A stretch of 64,000 nucleotides of DNA from Cheiracanthium punctorium. Its lineage: Eukaryota > Arthropoda > Arachnida > Araneae > Cheiracanthiidae. The position numbers and the translations under genes were made by a program. Of the stretch, positions 11,271 through 22,511 are shown piece by piece. Numbering within the stretch: the stretch's first letter is position 1; each line of letters opens with the position of its first letter. The notes beneath the pieces are model-generated. The model ran no database searches. It worked only from the letters and a program-made list of their open reading frames with translations, and was not told where the DNA came from. Location: assembly GCA_038373885.1 (NCBI GenBank), contig JAWZYV010012262.1:214379-278378 (forward strand). The letters are read 5' to 3'.

Positions 11271-11761
11271 TTTCTCTCTCACTTCAGATTGGAACTAAAC
11301 TGTATATGTTCTCTCTCTTTAATACTTTGCGTTTGGTCGTTTTTATTTTCTTAACAATTTTTCTTTATTTTTTTTTTAGTTAAGCAGACATTTTTCAGAT
11401 ATTTTAGCGGATAAAAGCGACATCTGGCTAGCATTTTCTTTACTACGGCGACACTAGTTTATTTTCCGAAGTAGTTCCAGCAGCTTTGTGTTTTCTTTTC
11501 TCTTTTCTTTTTCTTCGTGGGAATGGAGTCGAAGTAAGGTACTGTTTTGATGTGGGAACGGTTGAGGATAAACTAAAAGGATGAATAAATGGCAATAGTG
11601 AAAGTCTTTTCTGAATCAGATCATATGCATAGTCAGAAATATACCCACCATACCCTTACATCATGATACCGTTTCAGGGTATTCTTTTTAGAAAGAGATA
11701 GACGTCACATGCCTGTTCAACAACCATAAAAACAAGCCACTTTTGTTAAACATTCGTGAAA
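11271..11761. other. AT-rich and pyrimidine-rich DNA, no gene seen
   Basis: CT-rich tracts at 11266-11283 and T runs near 11370 are the only notable features. Confidence 0.5.
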
Positions 11762-11980
11762 ATGGCCGAATGAATAAGGCACAGAATATCTTAGATGGCT
11801 GAAGTGTAGAGGACCAGGGTTCTGGCCCACAGCTCAGTTCAGGTGTTTTAGGCAGTTTCCTCCAGATGTAAAACGAAGATGCTTTAGAACCCCTTAAAAA
11901 GTCCTCCACCCAAGGCCTCTCCCTAAGCAGATACCACTAGTATATGTTTGCCTTAACACGACACAATACAATACAAATTT
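11762..11980 (+). mobile_element. tRNA-derived SINE, best copy
   Basis: The head TGGCCGAATGAATAAGGC resembles the A box of a Ser/Leu-type tRNA, and CCAGGGTTCTGGCCC about 50 bp downstream sits where a degenerate B box is expected. The body then has CCTTAAAAAGTCC, AAGCAGATA and TTGCCTTAACACGACAC and ends in a repeated CAATA tail. Body parts recur at 112-205 and 28228-28297. The B box is decayed, so this copy is probably transcriptionally dead. Confidence 0.6.
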
Positions 11981-13309
11981 ACCAATCTCGGATTAATTAA
12001 TGACGTCACGTCAAACAGAGCAAACCTTGAAAATAAGAAACAGACATGCATATCCTTACACCAATGATACCAGAAAGGTTTGGGCTGTAAACTGCTTTCT
12101 AAGAAAAAAGAAACTCCATTTGGTTTCGGCAAGTTATATAAATTTAGACATAGATACAACTGTTTCTTCGTAGTTATTGAAATGTGTGAGTGAATATGAT
12201 TCAAAGACAATCTTGGATCTTAAATGGATATCACGTCTGATCGACAGCAAACATGACAGCAAATTACCGTTGCTGAATACGAAATATAAATCTAAATAAG
12301 AGAAATATTAACATTTTGTGGAAAGAAAACATATTGTATTTTCTCTTAAGAGTTTTAAATGAAATATATGATTCTGGCATTATCTCTATATTTTATTTTA
12401 AAAACCAGACGCTATGATTTTTAATATCATTTATTACTCATTAAGATCTTCATTTTCATTTTCTTTTTCTCCCAATGCATAACAGACCCCCCCCCCCTAC
12501 TTTCCTTTTTTTGGTTTTGGTATCAATTGAAAATTGCATCTTGATGAAACACTTTTTGCTTGGTACCGTTCGTATGTGCGTTACGTACTTCTTTTAGCAG
12601 GATAGTATCTGATTGCGGAGATATTAGCACTTTTGCTAAGTTACATTACTGAGATAGCCTATATTTGAATCTGTGATAGCTATTTTAAAAATACTACACG
12701 GTGGAAATAACGTTACAGTGATTGCAAAAATATTTTGTTTCCGGACGTGTAGTTCAAAGTCTGACATTGTGAATGCCTAATTTTATTATTATATCTATGG
12801 CGTATTTCAGCTAGTATTTTTGCTATTTAACTTTATAAATTTAGATGGTTTTACTTATAATAGTAGGAAATACTTTATTGAGCAATGTTAATAACTGATC
12901 TCACAAGTGCTATTTAGTGTTATTGTAAAGTCGTATATGATATTGCAAAGACTACAATATTTTATGAAAAATAAAACTGCTTTTAAACAGTATTTTTTCG
13001 AGCGTCATTGCTCGAAAACTTAAAACTGCGCTCGTTAGAAGTTGAACCGGATTTACTCAACTTAGTTTTAAATTTTATTAAATGGCTGCAAAAATCTGTG
13101 TTACTAATTAGAAAAATTCCTTTCCTGAGTAGGGAACAAAGATATCTTGAATCGATTTTGCAGATGTGTCATTCTTTTACTCAAAACAACAACAGCAGAT
13201 AAATGAAATAACAGTTTTAACTATTCATGAACATCACGAAAATCTCGTAAGTGCTACTTAGTATTTCCGTTTTTTAGTGCTTTTTTTCCCCCATAAGGTT
13301 TTTATCATT
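11981..13309. other. AT-rich DNA without a recognisable gene
   Basis: A C run lies at 12487-12496. At about 12695-12720 the words TACACGGT and AACGTTAC match one end of the MITE at 48210-48447, but no partner end was found. A 64-codon frame at 13008-13202 has no recognisable domain. Confidence 0.5.
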
Positions 13310-15605
13310 TACTAGCTGAAGTACCCGTTCTTCGCACGGGAATGAATGGACTTTTTGATATTACGATTTGTGGTGATTACTATTCATTGTAATAAACAGA
13401 TATAGCAAAGTGGATATCGCGTTATATTGTGTCCAATAATCATGCATACCGAATTGCAAGGCAATCGTTTGTACGGTGCAGAAGGCCATGCGGCGTAGCG
13501 CAATCTAGTGGCGAGTTTTAGCAAAACGGATACGGCGAAAATATGTTTCGCATTCAGATATCGATGTATACGAATTTTCATGACTATCGGCAGGACAGTC
13601 CTGAAGTTCATGTGTTGACGCGACATCTAGTGGCAAGTTATAGGGAAATGGATAGCGCCAAACTCTTCCCCGTGTTCAAATATCTATGTATACCTATTTT
13701 CATAGCGATTATTTGCACAGTCAAGAAGTGATACACTGCAGGGCCATCTAGTGGTTCAATAAAGTAATGATTTGCTACAGCGCCGTCAAGTGGCGAGTTA
13801 TAGCAAAATGGATAACGCCAAAATATTCTCATTGTTCAAATAGCTATGTATACGGATTTTCATAGCGACCGTGTTCAACTATCTATGCATACCAATTTTC
13901 ATAACGATCATTTGCACAGTCAAGAAGTGATACACTGCAGGGCCATCTAGTAGTTAATTAAAGTAATGATTTGCTACAGCGCCATCAAGTGTCGAGTTAT
14001 AGCAAAATGGATAACGCCAAAATATTCTCATTGTTCAAATAGCTATGTATACTGATTTTCATAGCGACCGTTTGAATGGTCAAGAATTTGGCCTGCTGCT
14101 GCGTCATCTAGTGGCGAGTTAAAATAATAATGCATTGCAGTGTCATCTAGTGGTGAGTAACATCAAAAGGAACGCAGTTAGAATATATTCTTCGTGCTCA
14201 AATGTGTAAGTATAAAAAATTTTATGCCGATCGGTCGAACGGTATAGAAGTTGATGCTTTGCAGCGCCATTTAGCGGCAAGTTACAGCAAAATGGATAGT
14301 GAAAAATATTCTCCGTGTTCTAATATTCGCGTGTACCAAATTTCATCGAAATCGGTTGGACGATATTCGCATAGCAAACGGCTAAACGTAATAGAATTCA
14401 ACGTTGTGCTGCGGCACCAAGTGGCAAGTTAAGGAAAACGGATAGCATAAAAACCTTCTCCATCATAAAAGACTTAGGTGAACCAAATTTCATCGTGCAA
14501 CGGTGCTCAACGGTGCTGGAGTTTTTCAACCTCATAAACACATACCAACATTCATTTTTATCTATAACCAGTGTTATTATATATACCAGTCTCAAATAAA
14601 ATCCAGTTTCAAATCTAAGCCTCGCCAAAGTGCCAACATATGCCATTTTGCAAGAGTTTTTTCAGGGAATCATTCGAAGCATTGACTTAGCAGCAATCAA
14701 TATGGGAAATGGTTCGACCGCCAAAGAGTAGCCAAAGAGAGTTATTTGAAAATTGGAATCCCTTAATACAGCCGATTTTTTTTTAAATTATCAACTATAA
14801 TGTGTTTTATTCATCGTTACTCCGATGTACTAAATGAGAAGATTTCAATTTTCTGAAATTTGGCGGAATTCCCCCAACTTAAATCAATGTACTCAATTGG
14901 CGAGAATTCTGAAGTTAGATCGCTTAAAATCCCTTAATAACTGCATTATTTCTTCACGGATCATTAAAATTTAACGCTGTATTCTAATAAAACCTTTGCA
15001 CTTGTTTCCAAAATTCTATTTCCTTAAGCTCTCAATAAATTGCGCAAAGCCGAAAACTGTGCAAACCGCTAGAACTCACTTACTCAAAATCCATATTTCA
15101 GCCATTTTATTTTTTCGCCAAACTAAAAGAATTTACACATTAGCCTCGGAAATCTTCAATTCTTATTGTTTTGCGTGTAAAGCATTACATTCCTGCTCTG
15201 ATTTCCCATGCACACGATATTATAATTTAAAAAAAAATAACCTGACGAATATAAACTAACAAAAAAAAAAATCATTATTATTCTTTTATTTTTACTTTGA
15301 GAATTTAAAACATTTTATTCGGCAAAATCGCCACACATGGCAACCACGATCCTTATTTCACACTTTTTTCACTACAGGGGTTACAATTACGGAAAGATTT
15401 TTGTGTGAAGAGCATAAAAAATCTCTTAAATTCCGGGAACGGGTGGACTTTCAAAGTTTTAAAGTGGACTGTGATTTATTCTATATTATTTTACATATCT
15501 GTGCTAACTTTCAGGCCGATAGGTCCATTTTTGTGGATTTGTATACGAATCAAATCCACAAACAAACAAACAAACAAACAGAATTTCATTTTTATTTATA
15601 AGATT
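13310..15605 (+). mobile_element. Unclassified 2.3-kb repeat element, copy 1
   Basis: It starts TACTAGCTGAAGTACCCG and continues TTCTTCGCACGGG; it ends at ATTTATAAGATT. The same ends and nearly the same body occur at 20452-22511 in the same orientation. The 5' part is a degenerate array built on CATCTAGTGGCGAGTTA, about ten occurrences between 13502 and 14425, joined by blocks ending in variants of TTTTCATAGCGA. The 3' part has a perfect 12-bp stem (TTTGTGGATTTG / CAAATCCACAAA) with a 9-base loop, a (CAAA)n run, and a short T-rich end. No open frame codes for a recognisable enzyme. No target duplication is clear. It is probably a non-autonomous transposable element, but its class is unknown to me. 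Confidence 0.75.
15533..15581 (+). other. Stem-loop followed by (CAAA)n near the 3' end of repeat copy 1
   Basis: TTTGTGGATTTG and CAAATCCACAAA are perfectly complementary and separated by 9 bases; (CAAA) repeats follow directly. The same hairpin is preserved in copy 2 at about 22437-22487 although its loop has changed (TATACGAAT to TACACGAAT), which suggests the stem matters to the element or that little time has passed. Confidence 0.8.
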
Positions 15606-15775
15606 ATTGTAAAACTTCAGAAGCACTGTTAATTTCAGGTACAGTAGAACTACGATCATTCAAAACGAATCACTGGAAATAAACCAAACTTCTGAAAGTG
15701 TTAGTTTCTCATTGCTTACAGTGTACTGATAAGAAAAGTCGTTTTACAGGCGTTAAAGTTTCGAGTGAAGCAAAG

Positions 15776-15998
15776 CGCTTTCGATAAGCAAGGCGAACTG
15801 GATTATTAAAAGTAGGTGTTTTGGAAAATAGTGTTTTGTTTTTCATTTTTTTACATTAAATTAAAAAATAACTTTTTTACAATTTGTCACAAGGTGTATT
15901 ATCAATACAGTGTAACCCCGATTTAATATTTTCCTGCTTATAGCGTTATTTTTTATTAGTTCAGAATATTTCACTATACTTGGGATGTTAAAAAATCA
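15776..15998 (+). repeat. 223-bp direct duplication, unit 1
   Basis: From GCGCTTTCGATAAGCAAG to GGGATGTTAAAAAAT this is closely matched by 17033-17255. The duplication includes the start of a pogo-like terminus (CAGTGTAACCCCGATTTAA) but begins well upstream of it, so it is a segmental copy or part of a larger unrecognised element. Confidence 0.85.
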
Positions 15999-16413
15999 AG
16001 TTAATAAAATTACATTTCCCGGATTTAACGTTTTTTTTCGGAATTGGATAGCTCCTATGATGATCAAAATGCCAGTGATTAAACAAATATAATTCATTCA
16101 GCGATTGACGCGATTCAACCTATAAAATCAGTAAGAGGGTTTTTTCAAAAGCTGAAGGTCAAGGCAAATTTACAAAAACTCAAGTGTATTGAAAATGAAA
16201 TTTGTGATACAAATAATAATAACAAAGTATATAATGAAACAACCGATTTATTTAAAAAGTATACTAAAATCTAAATTATTGTGGAGTAATAAATAAAAGG
16301 TATGTAGCATAAGATTAATTGTCTGTTTTCTTCCAACCACGATTTGCAGTTTTTTTGCATTTAACCTTATTTCTTTTTGGTCCCTTGTATTACGTTAAGC
16401 CGGGGTTTTACTA
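15908..16413. mobile_element. Possible pogo-like element
   Basis: The left end is CAGTGTAACCCCGATTTAA preceded by TA. The right side has GTTAAGCCGGGGTTTTACTA followed by TA, which is complementary with mismatches. The inner DNA is AT-rich without a transposase frame. Similar CAGTGGAACCTCG-type ends occur at 29780-30408. The right boundary is uncertain. Confidence 0.5.
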
Positions 16414-16766
16414 TATTTCTTACATGTGAAAGAAAAACTTTCATCAATAACGTAGTAACTGTTTTTTATTTTCCCAAAAAAGGCATGCGAGTAAAAGGAA
16501 AGTAGATGTCCAACCTCCTTGCAGAGCAAATTTCAAAATGTACTGAAACTGGTTTTTAAGTATTCTTGTTTGTTGCATTTTACAGCAAGAGTTTTATGGA
16601 GTATCTCTTTTTTTCTCTGAGAAATAACGTTTTAACCCCTTACTTAATAAGTTAACAAAAATTCCTGTGTCACTGTTCTATCTATTGCAGGAATCACTAT
16701 CATATCAGAAGCCGGAATCAGAGTGTATCATTTTACTCTAAAACATCCGTTTTCGATACTCTAAAA
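16414..16766. other. AT-rich DNA, no gene seen
   Basis: The word AACCCCTTACTTAATAAGT at 16634-16652 recurs at 16992-17010. Nothing else is recognised. Confidence 0.5.
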
Positions 16767-16926
16767 CATCGGTTTGCAAACCCCCAGGCATTCACAAGTT
16801 GCCTCTTATACAACAGGCTCGCGAAGATAATATATCAGTGTACAACAACGACTACGCGGAGAGTTTGCCAAATTCTTTTGGATTTTAGAAGGGGGTTCAC
16901 TGGGAGAAAAAGATCAGGAACCACTA
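16767..16926. mobile_element. hAT MITE
   Basis: It begins CATCGGTTTGCAAACCCCC and ends GGTTCACTGGG...AGGAACCACTA, imperfectly inverted hAT-type ends. It is flanked by the 8-bp duplication CTCTAAAA (16759-16766) and CTCTAAAG (16927-16934). No coding capacity. Confidence 0.7.
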
Positions 16927-17032
16927 CTCTAAAGTACCAGTTCAGAGAGGTTCTTTTTTTTTTTTTTCTTTCCCCAAAATCCGGCTTTATAACCCCTTAC
17001 TTAATAAGTGATTGAACAAATAAAATTTTCTG

Positions 17033-17255
17033 CGCTTTCGATAAGCAAGACGAACTGGATTAGGAAAAACAGGTGTTTTGGAAAATAGTGTTTTGTTTTT
17101 TCTTTTTTTTTACATTAAATTAAAAAAACCTTCTTTATAATTTGTCACAAGATGAATTATCAATACAGTGTAACCCCGATTTAATATTTTCCTGCTTATA
17201 GCGCTATTTTTTATTAGTTCAGAATATTTCACTATACTTGGGATGTTAAAAAATG
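17033..17255 (+). repeat. 223-bp direct duplication, unit 2
   Basis: Second unit of the duplication at 15776-15998, about 1.26 kb away. It carries a truncated copy of the pogo-like left terminus at about 17165 and stops at GGGATGTTAAAAAAT, after which the two copies diverge. Confidence 0.85.
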
Positions 17256-17579
17256 TTAACAGTGTCTGAGATTCGTCTGCCTATAATTAAAATTAGTTAT
17301 TTGAGATTAACTAAGAATGATCACTTCATTTCTATATTCTAAGCTTTATGGTATTTTCACTTCACTTTTCACTTGGAATAAATAAATAAATGGATAAGTA
17401 AGTAATGCTTTTAATAAGTTAAGAGTTGCTATACATAATGTGCTGGTTTTATTTTTTTTAGTTTTAAAATACAATGCCGCGATTTAGAATTACTTTAACT
17501 CATCTTCCCTCTGACATATTAGTAATTGCACTTTAATTTCATTCGAAAGAAACTGAAAAAAAAAAAAAAAAAGTTCTCT

Positions 17580-18240
17580 GAGTGTTCTTCGAAGGTACGT
17601 TCCTTCTCCCTTTGTTATTCTTCTGCAGATCTCGTTTCTGCTTTTCCCGGATTGCCATTTAATAAATCAGAAATTCTCAGAGAGAACTTTTCCGCCGGTG
17701 ACAGTGAAGAATAACCGCGGACTCTCGCGTGCATTCTTCTTTATCCCTACCTTCAAACGCAGAGAGTGAGCGAGCACACGGGTTATAATTCTTGTAGAGC
17801 CTCGCTTTAACTGCACGGCTGGTTCGCTGACAGGAACTTTCTGGACCAGCTGTTGGCGCCCTAATGAATCTATCGCCTGAGCCGTGCGCCGGAAAATCGG
17901 CCAATTAATAATAAAAGAACAAACTGGCATTCGCCCGCTTACTGCCGTATACCCCCCACCCCCATTTTTCGCCCGCCCTTCCTTTATGTTCGAGGTTTAA
18001 TTAATAAAGATACCTGTTAATTACCACACTCGGCCGCAAGTGGCGCTGTTGTTAATTGCCCTTTGAGTGGCGGTTGTCTCCCGAAGCATGATGGGAGATA
18101 ATGAGTGCCGCCACGTTGGGCTTAACTCCCTTCATCTGACGTGGACATGAATGCTTATTAGTAGGAGGCTAGAAGGGGGTTGAACGCTGTAGGGAGGGGG
18201 GGACTTTGTTGCAGGTGTAATGTTTGTGGTAAGTCGTTAG
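17580..18240. other. GC-elevated island with homeodomain-type words, candidate enhancer
   Basis: This region is clearly less AT-rich than its flanks. Between 17900 and 18055 it has four TAATT-core words: CCAATTAATAATAAAAG, GGTTTAATTAATAAAG, CTGTTAATTACCAC and TTGTTAATTGCC. It also contains an E-box CAGCTG at 17847. Frames of 75 and 87 codons on the minus strand have no recognisable domain. The mix of homeodomain-type sites in GC-richer DNA is what developmental enhancers often look like, but conservation is untested. Confidence 0.4.
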
Positions 18241-18914
18241 AAGAGTTATGAAATTTTTTACCAGTTTAACTTTTTTCGCGGAAAAGTTCTGACACTTTCG
18301 GCTGTCCTAATTTTCTCATTATATTTTAATGATAAAAATTGCAGTAGATACTTTTAGAAGATTTAATCTATGTTTATTAATAATGAAACTTTTTAAAAGT
18401 TACATATTTTATTTTCTGTAGGGAAGTAGATAGCCCTCAGTTTAGTTCTACTTTACATTATACATTTAGTAGTTTTTTTTAACTTTCAAAAGCCGAAAAC
18501 TCGGTTTTCTTAAAATTCACTTAAAACTAGAGAAGCTCACTCGCTTAATTTTCTACTTTGCATAGACTCTCAGTTTGGTTCTTTCAAATAATTTAAGAGT
18601 AATTTTAGATGTAAATTATGCACGGTTGGATAATTTTTGAACTTGTGAACAGAATGTCCTTTTTCAACTAATTTATGAAGACAAATCCCTCTCTCTATAA
18701 TTTTTAAACTCCTTTAGTTGATTTCATTCTATTTTATTTAGTTAATAAGATCAGTTTCATTATTCTCTTATTTTTTTTTTCCAAATAAACTAAGAGCTTT
18801 ATATGCTGTAAAATTAGGAAATTGTCACATTTATATTCATTAAAAATAAAGATAGGAGGATCTGCTATGCTTTTGTTCAATTGCTTGCAATTACAAATCA
18901 GATTACTTTGCATA
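18241..18914. other. AT-rich DNA, no gene seen
   Basis: No repeat ends, RNA genes or credible frames were identified. Confidence 0.5.
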
Positions 18915-19093
18915 CCGTGTTTACTCGCGTAATAGTCGCCCTCGCATAATAGTCACATCCCCGTTTTGAGGCAGAAAAAATGGTTTTTAAGTTATAATAT
19001 TATGTAGTAGTTTTTGTACGCATAATAGTTGCACCTAGACTTTCATCATGAAAAATTGGAAAAAAAGTGCGACTATTACGCGAGTAAACACGA
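18915..19093. mobile_element. MITE with TA duplication and 28-bp ends
   Basis: The left end CCGTGTTTACTCGCGTAATA continues as GTCGC; the right end is its reverse complement with one change. TA flanks both sides (18913-18914, 19094-19095). ATAATAGT words recur inside the 179-bp element. The ends resemble those of the 602-bp element at 54846-55447 (CCGTATATACTCGTGTATAA), so the two belong to one wider group. Confidence 0.85.
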
Positions 19094-19832
19094 TAATTAA
19101 AATTATAAATTTATGTAATAAAAATTATACAGCTGTGAATTTAAGAGTTCCAAGTGTTTTGGTCTAAGGTATAGCTTAATATCACAGTTATTTTAAAATT
19201 AGTAAACCATATTTTCAGTTAATTTGTATATTAATAAATTAAACAAATAAAAAGTTTCTGATTCACTAACTTTTAAAGGAATGCAGAACGTATGTTTTTT
19301 TTTTTTTTTTTTCATTTACTATTTCTACTCTGAAACGATTAACCATTAAAATGAATATTATATTATATTTGTAAATTCTGGCTGGTTAGTTTAAAATTTC
19401 CTTTTACACAATGAACTTTAAATTTTTAAATTTTAATATATTTCATAAATCAAAAGGTTTGTTACATACATGATGTTTTAACGTTATCGTTCAGAAAAAT
19501 TTTTACTTAATACAACTTCAGCATTTAGAAAACATACAAGCTCTTATGCAGTTATTAATAGTTAAAAATCCAAAACAATTTACTTTTTTTAAACTAATAT
19601 TTGCTGCGCGAAAAGTATTTCCAAAATTTTTGCTCAAATTCAAACATCTTTAAGACAATTAAACAAAAATTCATTAATAGTTGTAAACATTTTTCTACTC
19701 ATCCTTATTATAACTTAAATATCTTTTTTTAAAGATATATAATTGTAGAACAGTGTAATGGGAGGAAAACGAGATTGAAAAGTTTTGTAATCTATGTTTT
19801 TTATAGACAAAACATTAAAAAAACATATTATA
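19094..19832. other. AT-rich DNA, no gene seen
   Basis: A T run at about 19294-19312 is the only notable feature. Confidence 0.5.
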
Positions 19833-20336
19833 CAGAGTGTGTCACAATTCCCTCCTGGATTCGGAAGGCTTATAAAATATATATATTGCCAATACAGCAA
19901 CAAAATTGACTTTATTGGATAATGTTTCATAATGTTCATGTTATGTTTCATAATTGTTCAGTATGTGAACCGTTCGTGATGTGGCAGATATCAAGTCTTA
20001 AGTTAAATTCTTCCCTCCTTACGCTCTCTTTAACATCGCGATCAATGCGGTTATGATCCTTTGGCGTAAATCTTTTAAATCATGAGGCTTAGGGGGCACG
20101 AACATGTGATCTTTTACAGGTAACCCCTTTAAAAGAAAATCACATAGAGCGAGGTGTCCACGGAAGAAAGCGATTGTCTTCGACAGAAACTCATCCAATC
20201 TAACGAGGAAGCTCGTTATTTGTGAAACAAAATTTGTGATGTTTCTTTCTCAGTAAAGTCAACTTTGTTGCTGTATTGGTAATATATTATTTTTTAAAAG
20301 CCTTCCAAACACGGAAGGGAATTATGACACAACCTG
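19833..20336 (-). mobile_element. mariner-type transposon, internally deleted
   Basis: Inverted ends of about 85 bp lie within TA duplications (19831-19832, 20337-20338): the left end CAGAGTGTGTCACAATTCCC matches the complement of the right end, and both continue through a GGAAGGCTT word and CCAATACAGCAACAAA. The element is 504 bp, far shorter than a full mariner of about 1.3 kb. The middle codes on the minus strand for the C-terminal end of a transposase (see the separate entry). Confidence 0.88.
19937..20190 (-). pseudogene. mariner-type transposase, C-terminal relic
   Basis: Read on the minus strand, one frame gives LCDFLLKGLPVKDHMFV, PPKPHDLKDLRQRI and ITALIAM, which correspond to the CDFFLWGYVKDHVFVPP...DLRQRI segment that follows the last catalytic region in mariner-type transposases. 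After a frameshift, another frame gives EEFNLRLDICHITNGSHTEQL, the usual C-terminus. The N-terminal DNA-binding domain and the catalytic aspartates are missing, and at least one frameshift is present, so the gene is dead. Confidence 0.85.
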
Positions 20337-20451
20337 TACATACTGCTATGCAATCATAAAAACACGCACTTTGAATAACTCAGTTTGAAACACTTTTTTG
20401 AGAAAAATAAGCATTTGATTTTGTTTAATAAATTTGTTTCCTTTTATTCTA

Positions 20452-22511
20452 TACTAGCTGAAGTACCCGTTCTTCGCACGGGAATGAATGGACTTTTTGA
20501 TATTACGATTTGTGGTGATTACTATTCATTGTAATAAAGAGATATAGCAAAATGGATATCGCATTATATTGTGTTCAATAACCATGCATACCGAATTTCA
20601 AGGCAATCGTTTGTACGGCGCAGAAGGCCATGCGGTGTAGCGCAATCTAGGGGCGAGTTTTAGCAAAACGGATACGGCGAAAATATTCTTCGCATTCAGA
20701 TATCGATGAATACGAAATTTCAGGACGATCGGCTGGACAGCCCGGAAGTTCATGTGTTGACGCGACATCTAACACGAAACTCTTCCCCATGTTCAAATAT
20801 CTATGTATACCTATTTTCATAGCGATCAGTTGCACAGTCAAGAAGTGATACACTGCAGCGCCATCTAGTGGTTAATTAAAGTAATGATTTGCTACGGTGC
20901 CGTCAAGTGGCGAGTTATAGCAAAATAGATAACGCCAAAATATTCTCATTGTTCAAATAGCTATGTATACTGATTTTCATAGCGACCGTTTGAATGGTCA
21001 AGAATTTGGCCTGCTACAGCGTCATCTAGTGGCGAGTTAAAATAATAATGCATTGCAGTACCATCTAGTGGTGAGTAACATCAAAAGGAACACAGTTAGA
21101 ATATATTCTTCGTGCACAAATGTGTAAGTATAAGAAATTTTATGCCGATCAGTCGAACGGTATAGAAGTTGATGCGTTGCAGCGCCATTTAGCGGCAAGT
21201 TACAGCAAAATGGATACTGAAAAATATTCTCCGTGTTCTAATATCCGCGTGTACCAAATTTCATCGAAATCGGTTGGACGATATTCGCATAGTAAACGGC
21301 TAAACGGAATAGAATCTGACGTTCTGCTGCGCCACCTGGTGGCAAGTTAGAGGAAAACGGATAGCATAAAAAGCTTCTCCATGATAAAAGACTTAGGTGA
21401 ACCAAATTTCATGGTGCAACGGTGCTGGAGTTTTTCAACCTCATACACACATACCAACATTCATTTTTATCTATAACCAGTGTCATTATATATCCCAGTC
21501 TCAAATAAAATCCAGTTGCAAATCTAAGCCTCGCCAAAGTGCCAACATACGCCATTTTGCAAGCGTTTTTTCAGGAAATCATTGGAAGCATTGACTTAGC
21601 AGCAATCAATATGGGAAATGGTTCGACCGCGAAAAAGTAAAGCAAGCCTTCATTTGAAAAGTGGAATCCCTTAATACAGCCGAATTTTTTAAAATTATCA
21701 ACTATACCGTGTTTTATTCATCGTTACTCCGATGTACTAAATGAGAAGATTTCAATTTTCTGAAATTTGGAGAATTCCCCCAACTTAAATCAATGTACTC
21801 ATTTGTCGAGAATTCTGGAGATAGATCGCTTGAAATCCCTTAACAACTGTATTATTTCTTCACGGATCATTAAAATTTAACGCTGTATTCTAATAAAATC
21901 TTTGCACTTGCTTTCAAAAATCTATTTCCTTAAGCTCTCAATAAATTGCTCCAAGCCGAAATCTGTGCATACCGCTAGAACTCACTTTCTCAAAATCGGC
22001 ATTTGAGCCATTTTATTTTTTCGCCAAACTAAAAAAATTTACCTATTAGCCTCGGAAATCTTCAATTCTTATTGTTTTGCGTATAAAACATTTCATTCCT
22101 GCTCCGATTTCCCATGCACACGATATTATAATTTAAAAAAAAAAAAACCTTACGAATATAAACTAACAAAAAAAAAATCATTATTATTCTTTTATTTTTA
22201 CTTTGAGAATTTAAAACATTTTATTCGGCAAAATCGCCATACATGGCAACCACGATCCTTATTTCGCACTTTTTTCACTACAGGGGTTACAATTACGGAA
22301 AGCTTTTTGCGTGGAGAGCATAAAAAATCTCTTAAATTCCGGGAACGGGTGGACTTTCAAAGTTTTAAAGTGGACTACGATTTATTCTGTATTATTTTAC
22401 ATAACTGTGGTAAATTTCAGGCCGATAGGCCCATTTTTGTGGATTTGTACACGAATCAAATCCACAAACAAACAAACAAACAAACAGAATTTCATTTTTA
22501 TTTATAAGATT
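20452..22511 (+). mobile_element. Unclassified 2.1-kb repeat element, copy 2
   Basis: Direct copy of the element at 13310-15605, sharing the TACTAGCTGAAGTACCCG start, the hairpin-(CAAA)n module and the ATTTATAAGATT end. It is about 240 bp shorter, mainly because it has fewer units of the CATCTAGTGG array; one block between about 20770 and 20790 is also lost. The flanks differ from those of copy 1, so the shared boundaries are real element ends rather than a larger duplication. Confidence 0.78.

Noticed and set aside
13310..22511. CRISPR-like interpretation of the CATCTAGTGG repeats
   Set aside because: Repeats are degenerate, unevenly spaced and inside a transposon-like unit in a eukaryotic genome; no cas genes.
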